8,274 nt of DNA. Origin: VAZQ01 sp036555745 (lineage in GTDB: Bacteria; Pseudomonadota; Alphaproteobacteria; Rhizobiales; Xanthobacteraceae). The notes beneath the pieces are model-generated. The model searched no databases and was not told where the DNA came from. It saw only the letters and a list, made by a program, of their open reading frames with translations. This document shows, piece by piece, positions 5,350-8,274 of the stretch. The stretch lies in contig DATBKV010000151.1 in the NCBI GenBank assembly GCA_036555745.1, forward strand, positions 1-8,274. Reading direction: 5' to 3'. The stretch's first letter is position 1, and each line of letters starts with the position of its first letter. The position numbers and the translations under genes are program-made.

Positions 5350-5769
5350 TCAGGGGCAGGATGGGGGAACGAGCAGATCTTCCAGTTCAAGCAACTTGCG
5401 CAACGCGCCGATTGCCTGGCATGCTTCGTCCTCGCTACGGACCGTTGCAAGCCGACGATGCATCTCCCGCCAAGCTGGCGACCGGCCGAGCCGCATTTCA
5501 TCCTCAACAAAAGCGCGAGCCTCGGCGAGCGAGTCAAGCCGCCGCTTGACGACGAGCGGCGGATCGATGCGAAGGTCATCTATATACTCATTTTTCGGGC
5601 CGTCATAGCAGTCCAGATTTCCCGTCCACTCAGCGCCGAGCTCATTGTCACTGCAAACATCGTCATCGCTATCGTTGGGTTGATGTGATGCATCGTCCTC
5701 CCGTGATGGTGCTGCTCTCATTGAATCGCGCGAAGGTCCTGCTGGAAGCTTTTTAGCGCCACGTTTCAT
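5350..5769 (-). CDS. Unknown acidic protein, 139 aa
   Basis: Starts at ATG 5769-5767, chosen because GAGGAGA precedes it at good spacing; a longer frame to 5877 lacks such a site. Residues 1-6 are basic (MKRGAK); about 10-60 is polar and acidic with DDD and multiple Ser/Asp, probably disordered. From about 65 on, YIDDLRIDPPLVVKRRLD leads into a helical C-terminal half: SLAEARAFVEDEMRLG, REMHRRLATVRSEDEACQAIGALRKLLELEDLL. The last part reads as two or three amphipathic helices with heptad-like leucines, suggesting a small protein-interaction module. No signal peptide, membrane segment or catalytic motif is visible. I do not recognise the family. It is divergent from groES across 188 bp that contains an imperfect palindrome (AGAACT-GCAGG-AGTTCC near 5813-5828). 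Membership of the stress group is only by position. Confidence 0.72.
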   Translation of the reverse strand: MKRGAKKLPAGPSRDSMRAAPSREDDASHQPNDSDDDVCSDNELGAEWTGNLDCYDGPKNEYIDDLRIDPPLVVKRRLDSLAEARAFVEDEMRLGRSPAWREMHRRLATVRSEDEACQAIGALRKLLELEDLLVPPSCP

Positions 5770-5957
5770 CGCCTTCTCCTCAGTGCAGGCGTTGTCCTGG
5801 CCGAGCGCGGGAAGAACTGCAGGAGTTCCGATGCCGCGCTCGACGGTCATAGTGTTCTTCCACCGGCAGCGATTCATTGATGACTATCAAGGGCGGCGGG
5901 CACAGACAGACGCATGCGGACCAGTCTAAGGCATGAACCCTGAAGGAGAGGCGAGCC

Positions 5958-6149
5958 ATGAGTGGCTTCAGGCCGTTGCACGATCGCGTTCTAGTCCGAA
6001 GCGTTGAGGGCGAGGAAAGAAGCCCGGCCGGGATCGTCATCCCCGACACGACGAAGGAGAAACCGGTCGTAGGCGAGGTGGTGGCAGTGGGTCCCGGCGC
6101 GCGCGACGAGACGGGTAGGGTCGTTCCGCTGTCAAGGACAATCGAGTGA
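5958..6149 (+). CDS. groES: Truncated co-chaperonin GroES (63 aa), probable pseudogene
   Basis: The first 58 residues are plainly GroES: MSGFRPLHDRVLVRSVEGEE, a mobile loop with GIVIPDT (25-31) that would contact GroEL, and KEKPVVGEVVAVGPGARDE plus GRVVPL (roof hairpin). A normal GroES has about 95-104 residues; here the frame ends after SRTIE, so the C-terminal strands that close the barrel and pair subunits (the VKxGDRVLFGKW... region) are missing. In the next frame the bases after CCGCT read V-K-D-N-R-V, similar to the expected V-K-A-G-D-R-V, which suggests a small deletion or frameshift. AAGGAG lies 9 nt before the ATG, so translation is well supported. There is no groEL nearby. It could be a decayed spare copy, or be kept as a leader cistron for the coupled downstream gene. 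Folding into a heptamer is unlikely. Confidence 0.9.
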   Translation: MSGFRPLHDRVLVRSVEGEERSPAGIVIPDTTKEKPVVGEVVAVGPGARDETGRVVPLSRTIE

Positions 6150-6430
6150 TAGAGGTCGCCGCGGCGTGGGACGATGAGATGGAAGCGGGCGATCGGCGCA
6201 TCACTGGCACGGTAGCGCGCACGCGGGTCGCGCCGGGATCGAAAAGCGAGCGTGTGGACGTCGTTTTGCGCACCGCTGGCGGCGACGAGTACGCCTTCCG
6301 ACGGCTCGGCGGCAATGCCTTTCGGGACGACGCGCTCGAAAAGCTCGTGGGCAAGACGATCACGACTACCGGCCAGCTCGCAGACCATATTTTCATCATG
6401 AAGGACTGGACGGTCGAGAGCGGCGGCTGA
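6146..6430 (+). CDS. Unknown small protein coupled to truncated groES, 94 aa
   Basis: GTG 6146 overlaps the groES stop in the sequence GTGA, and AAGGA lies 7 nt upstream inside groES, so translational coupling is likely. An internal ATG at 6179 (MEAGDRR) is an alternative start and may be the ancestral one, since residues 1-11 could derive from the groES tail. The body, RRITGTVARTRVAPGSKSE, VDVVLRTAGGDEYAFRRLGG, NAFRDDALEKLVGKTITTTG, DHIFIMKDW, looks like a small all-beta, possibly OB-like fold with a Gly-rich turn and a closing FIMKDW strand. Similar short proteins occur in Rhizobiales as far as I recall, without a function. No signal peptide. It converges on ppk2 with 55 bp between stops. 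Confidence 0.75.
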   Translation: MIEVAAAWDDEMEAGDRRITGTVARTRVAPGSKSERVDVVLRTAGGDEYAFRRLGGNAFRDDALEKLVGKTITTTGQLADHIFIMKDWTVESGG

Positions 6431-6485
6431 CCTAGTCCGGCTTCGGCGGCAGGCCCAGAGGTATTGCTGCTTCGGATTCATATCG

Positions 6486-7439
6486 TCAGCGAATCTGCTG
6501 CGCGGGAAGCCTTTTCTTCGCTTGCGTGTGACGGGCGTTCTCGTCCGCTTCGAGAACTGCTCGAATTTTCGCGACCTCCTCAAGAGCGGCGCCTTCGACC
6601 TTTGGATAATTGAGGTCAAGGGCTTCCAAGGCATCGAGGATCGCTCCGCCTACTATCAGCCGGGCAAACCACTTGTGGTTGGCGGGGACCACGTACCAGG
6701 GCGCGTTGCTTGCGGTGGTGGAGCGGATCACGTCCTCATAGGCGGCCATGTATCCGTCCCAAAGCTCGCGTTCAACAATGTCGCTCATGGAGAATTTCCA
6801 CTGCTTGACGGGGTCCTCGAGGCGGGCGAGAAGCCGCCGGCGCTGCTCATCCTTGGAAATGTGGAGGAAGAACTTGAGCGTGACGATACCGTTACGGGCG
6901 AGATGCAGTTCGAAAGTGCGAATGTCTTCGAAACGTTCATTCCATATATCCTTGCCGATGACTGAAGGCGGCAGTTTTTGGCGCATCAGCAGGTCCGGGT
7001 GGACGCGCACCACCACCACTTCTTCGTAGTGGGAACGGTTGAAAATGCCGATCCTCCCCCGAGCAGGGAGGCGGATTGCAGCGCGCCTGAGAAAATCGTA
7101 ATCCAGTTCGTCCGCGGTCGGCGCCTTGAAGGCATGAACGTTGCAGCCCTGCGGATTGATGCCGGTCATCACGTGCTTGATGACGCCGTCCTTGCCGGCG
7201 GTGTCCATGCCTTGCAGCACCACGAGCAGCGCCCACTGGCCGTGAGCGTAAAGGCGGTCCTGCAGCTTGCCGAGACGCTCGCTATCCAGCGCGAGCATTG
7301 CATCGGCAGCTTCCTTATCGAGATCGAGGCCGCCGGTGTCGGCGGGGTTGAACGATGCGAGCTGGAAGCGTCCTGGATGGTCGATGCGGAACTGCTTGAT
7401 CAAGCTCGTCGATATCAGCGTAGGGGCGTTAGGCACCAA
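6486..7439 (-). CDS. ppk2: Polyphosphate kinase 2 family (polyP:nucleotide phosphotransferase)
   Basis: Transfers phosphate between inorganic polyphosphate and nucleotides in the cytoplasm. The Walker A motif is GMDTAGKD (77-84), followed by GVIKHVMTGINPQGCNVHAFKAPTADEL; the lid/Walker B segment is GRIGIFNRSHYEEV (128-141), then VVRVHPDLL. FNRSHYEE rather than a DRSWYNR-type motif, and the PQGC...FKAP block, point to the class III-like branch able to phosphorylate AMP and ADP, though substrate cannot be fixed from sequence. Later, FFLHISKDEQRRRL and PWYVVPANHKWFAR are also family features. Length 317 aa is normal. The start is uncertain: TTG 7439 and GTG 7436 are available, neither has a good ribosome binding site, and family homology begins near residue 17 (FRIDHPGRF). 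It may serve ATP-demanding chaperones nearby by regenerating nucleotides in stress; that link is inference. Confidence 0.93.
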   Translation of the reverse strand: MVPNAPTLISTSLIKQFRIDHPGRFQLASFNPADTGGLDLDKEAADAMLALDSERLGKLQDRLYAHGQWALLVVLQGMDTAGKDGVIKHVMTGINPQGCNVHAFKAPTADELDYDFLRRAAIRLPARGRIGIFNRSHYEEVVVVRVHPDLLMRQKLPPSVIGKDIWNERFEDIRTFELHLARNGIVTLKFFLHISKDEQRRRLLARLEDPVKQWKFSMSDIVERELWDGYMAAYEDVIRSTTASNAPWYVVPANHKWFARLIVGGAILDALEALDLNYPKVEGAALEEVAKIRAVLEADENARHTQAKKRLPAQQIR

Positions 7440-7878
7440 TGGTGTTCCGGGTTGCTGCGTCGGAAAAGATCCACCGCGGCGGAGATTACTGAAAAAGGAT
7501 CGAGCGGAAATTGAGGGTCGTCAAATAATTGACGATGCCGATGGCCATGCCGGTCAGAACGCGCGTTCCACGGCAAGCTTTGCAACTGTCGTGCCCCGAG
7601 TGACAGCAATTCCGGAAAAATGACATCCATCAAGGCGAGGAATGCCCAACATCAATTTAATCAAGGAGCCGCCGCAACTTCCTCGATCAGGCAGGGTGCG
7701 GGGTCATGCTTTGATCATGTGGAAGCTTGTGCCTCTGGTGCAAACGGATCGACCGTGGTCGACGAACGTAAGGAGTAATTTCGCGCAGCTCCAGATCCGA
7801 AACTTGCGAACGGGTTCTCATTAGTCGCGAGCAACTACCCATGTATCCAATCCGCGGAAACGAGAAGCGCTGGACACC
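7440..7878. other. Divergent intergenic region between ppk2 and aldo/keto reductase
   Basis: About 440 bp with no gene I can support. It should hold the promoters of both flanking genes, but I find no clear sigma-70, sigma-32 or EcfG boxes and no copy of the 41-bp heat-shock module. A 14-bp palindrome TCGACC-GT-GGTCGA is at 7749-7762, 117 bp before the reductase start, and could be an operator. A 46-codon frame at 7486-7626 (minus), with three cysteines and a hydrophobic tail, lacks a ribosome binding site and is not called. Confidence 0.5.
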
Positions 7879-8274
7879 ATGACCATCCAGCCCGCTAGTT
7901 TGACACAACCCGTTCGGACTACGACGTTGCCCTCCGGCGAGGGGATACCAGTACTTGGCCAAGGCACGTGGGGCATGGCGGAAGATGCGCGGCGTCGGAC
8001 TGAGGAGGTGGCGGCACTTCGCTTCGGGTTTGACCTTGGCATGACCCTGATCGACACCGCGGAGATGTACGCCGACGGCGAAGCTGAAGCACTGGTTGGC
8101 GAAGCCATCGTTGGGCGCCGCGAGGAGCTATTCGTTATCAGTAAAGTCCTTCCCGAACATGCGACAAAAGACGGGACGCTCGCCGCCTGCGAACACAGCC
8201 TGCGCCGCCTTGGAACGGACCGCCTCGACCTCTACCTGCTGCACTGGCGCGGTAATGTGCCGCTCGAAGATACG
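7879..8274 (+). CDS. Aldo/keto reductase, N-terminal 132 residues, runs off right edge
   Basis: NAD(P)H-dependent reductase of the (beta/alpha)8-barrel AKR family. Visible are the entry strand and loop VLGQGTWGMAED (25-36), the first active-site block LIDTAEMYADG with Asp59 and Tyr64, the lysine strand LFVISKVLP with Lys89, and LDLYLLHWRG with His122. This is the complete Asp-Tyr-Lys-His tetrad. The family is usually about 270-330 residues, so roughly 40% is in the window. ATG 7879 is the first start after an in-frame TAG near 7822; the ribosome binding site is weak. The sequence resembles the 2,5-diketo-gluconate reductase / YdbC-like bacterial AKRs, but the substrate cannot be told from this part. 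A role in removing toxic aldehydes under stress fits the neighbourhood but is inferred. Confidence 0.93.
   Translation, partial: MTIQPASLTQPVRTTTLPSGEGIPVLGQGTWGMAEDARRRTEEVAALRFGFDLGMTLIDTAEMYADGEAEALVGEAIVGRREELFVISKVLPEHATKDGTLAACEHSLRRLGTDRLDLYLLHWRGNVPLEDT

Noticed and set aside
5870..5900. CCCTTGATA on the minus strand as a heat-shock promoter for the 139-aa gene
   Set aside because: The -35-like core is good, but no CCCAAAT-like -10 lies 13-15 bp downstream and there is no inverted repeat as in the two real modules.
5780..6634. Minus-strand open frame of 284 codons opposite groES
   Set aside because: It is antisense to the GroES fragment and the 94-aa gene, lacks a recognisable domain and has no good start.
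7486..7626. 46-codon minus-strand frame with CCHSGHDSCKAC and a hydrophobic tail
   Set aside because: It resembles a small cysteine-containing membrane protein, but there is no ribosome binding site and the length is within chance; noted only as a possibility.
7642..7824. 60-codon plus-strand frame
   Set aside because: The purine-rich stretch is only 1 nt from the ATG, composition is random-looking and no family is recognised.
1..8274. CRISPR array, tRNA or rRNA genes, transposase, defence system
   Set aside because: No regularly spaced repeats, no cloverleaf or rRNA sequence and no transposase or nuclease motifs were found on either strand.

Overview
The window looks like chromosomal DNA of a high-GC alphaproteobacterium of the Rhizobiales (Hyphomicrobiales), probably near Bradyrhizobium, Rhodopseudomonas or another Bradyrhizobiaceae/Xanthobacteraceae lineage. 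The reasons are the GC-rich coding style, a small exported protein and a third heat-shock-operon protein of types I associate with that order, and dispersed palindromic repeats of the kind common there. The assignment rests on recognition, not on a search.

Layout: (1) 1-367, minus: 5' part of an unrecognised gene that runs off the left edge in less GC-rich DNA. (2) 403-562: imperfect palindromic repeat, copy 1. (3) 653-2569, minus: htpG (Hsp90), with its leader and a heat-shock promoter at 2681-2721. (4) 2837-3124, plus: divergent small exported protein. (5) 3197-3314: a possible fragment of a dispersed repeat next to an orphan second copy of the first ~50 bp of htpG. (6) 4661 down to 3421, minus: compact operon of two Hsp20 small heat-shock proteins and a conserved unknown protein, driven from 4737-4777. 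(7) 4939-5096: repeat, copy 2. (8) 5350-5769, minus: unknown acidic protein. (9) 5958-6430, plus: GroES cut short at 63 residues, coupled by a GTGA overlap to an unrelated 94-residue protein. (10) 6486-7439, minus: PPK2-family polyphosphate kinase. (11) 7879-8274, plus: 5' part of an aldo/keto reductase running off the right edge.

The common theme is stress: an ATP-dependent chaperone (HtpG), two holdase chaperones (Hsp20), a co-chaperone remnant, an enzyme that regenerates nucleotides from polyphosphate, and a reductase that may detoxify carbonyls. The best-supported regulatory observation is that htpG and the hsp20 operon share a 41-bp promoter module (35/41 identical). It combines a sigma-32-type promoter (CTTGAC, 15 bp, CCCAAAT) with a CIRCE-like 9-N9-9 inverted repeat, and two of the six differences between copies are a compensatory pair that keeps the repeat symmetrical. 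This implies joint activation by RpoH and repression by an HrcA-like protein. The duplicated htpG start downstream of the hsp20 operon suggests past rearrangement and perhaps an ancestral hsp20-hsp20-orf-htpG order. I found no clearly new defence or mobile system.
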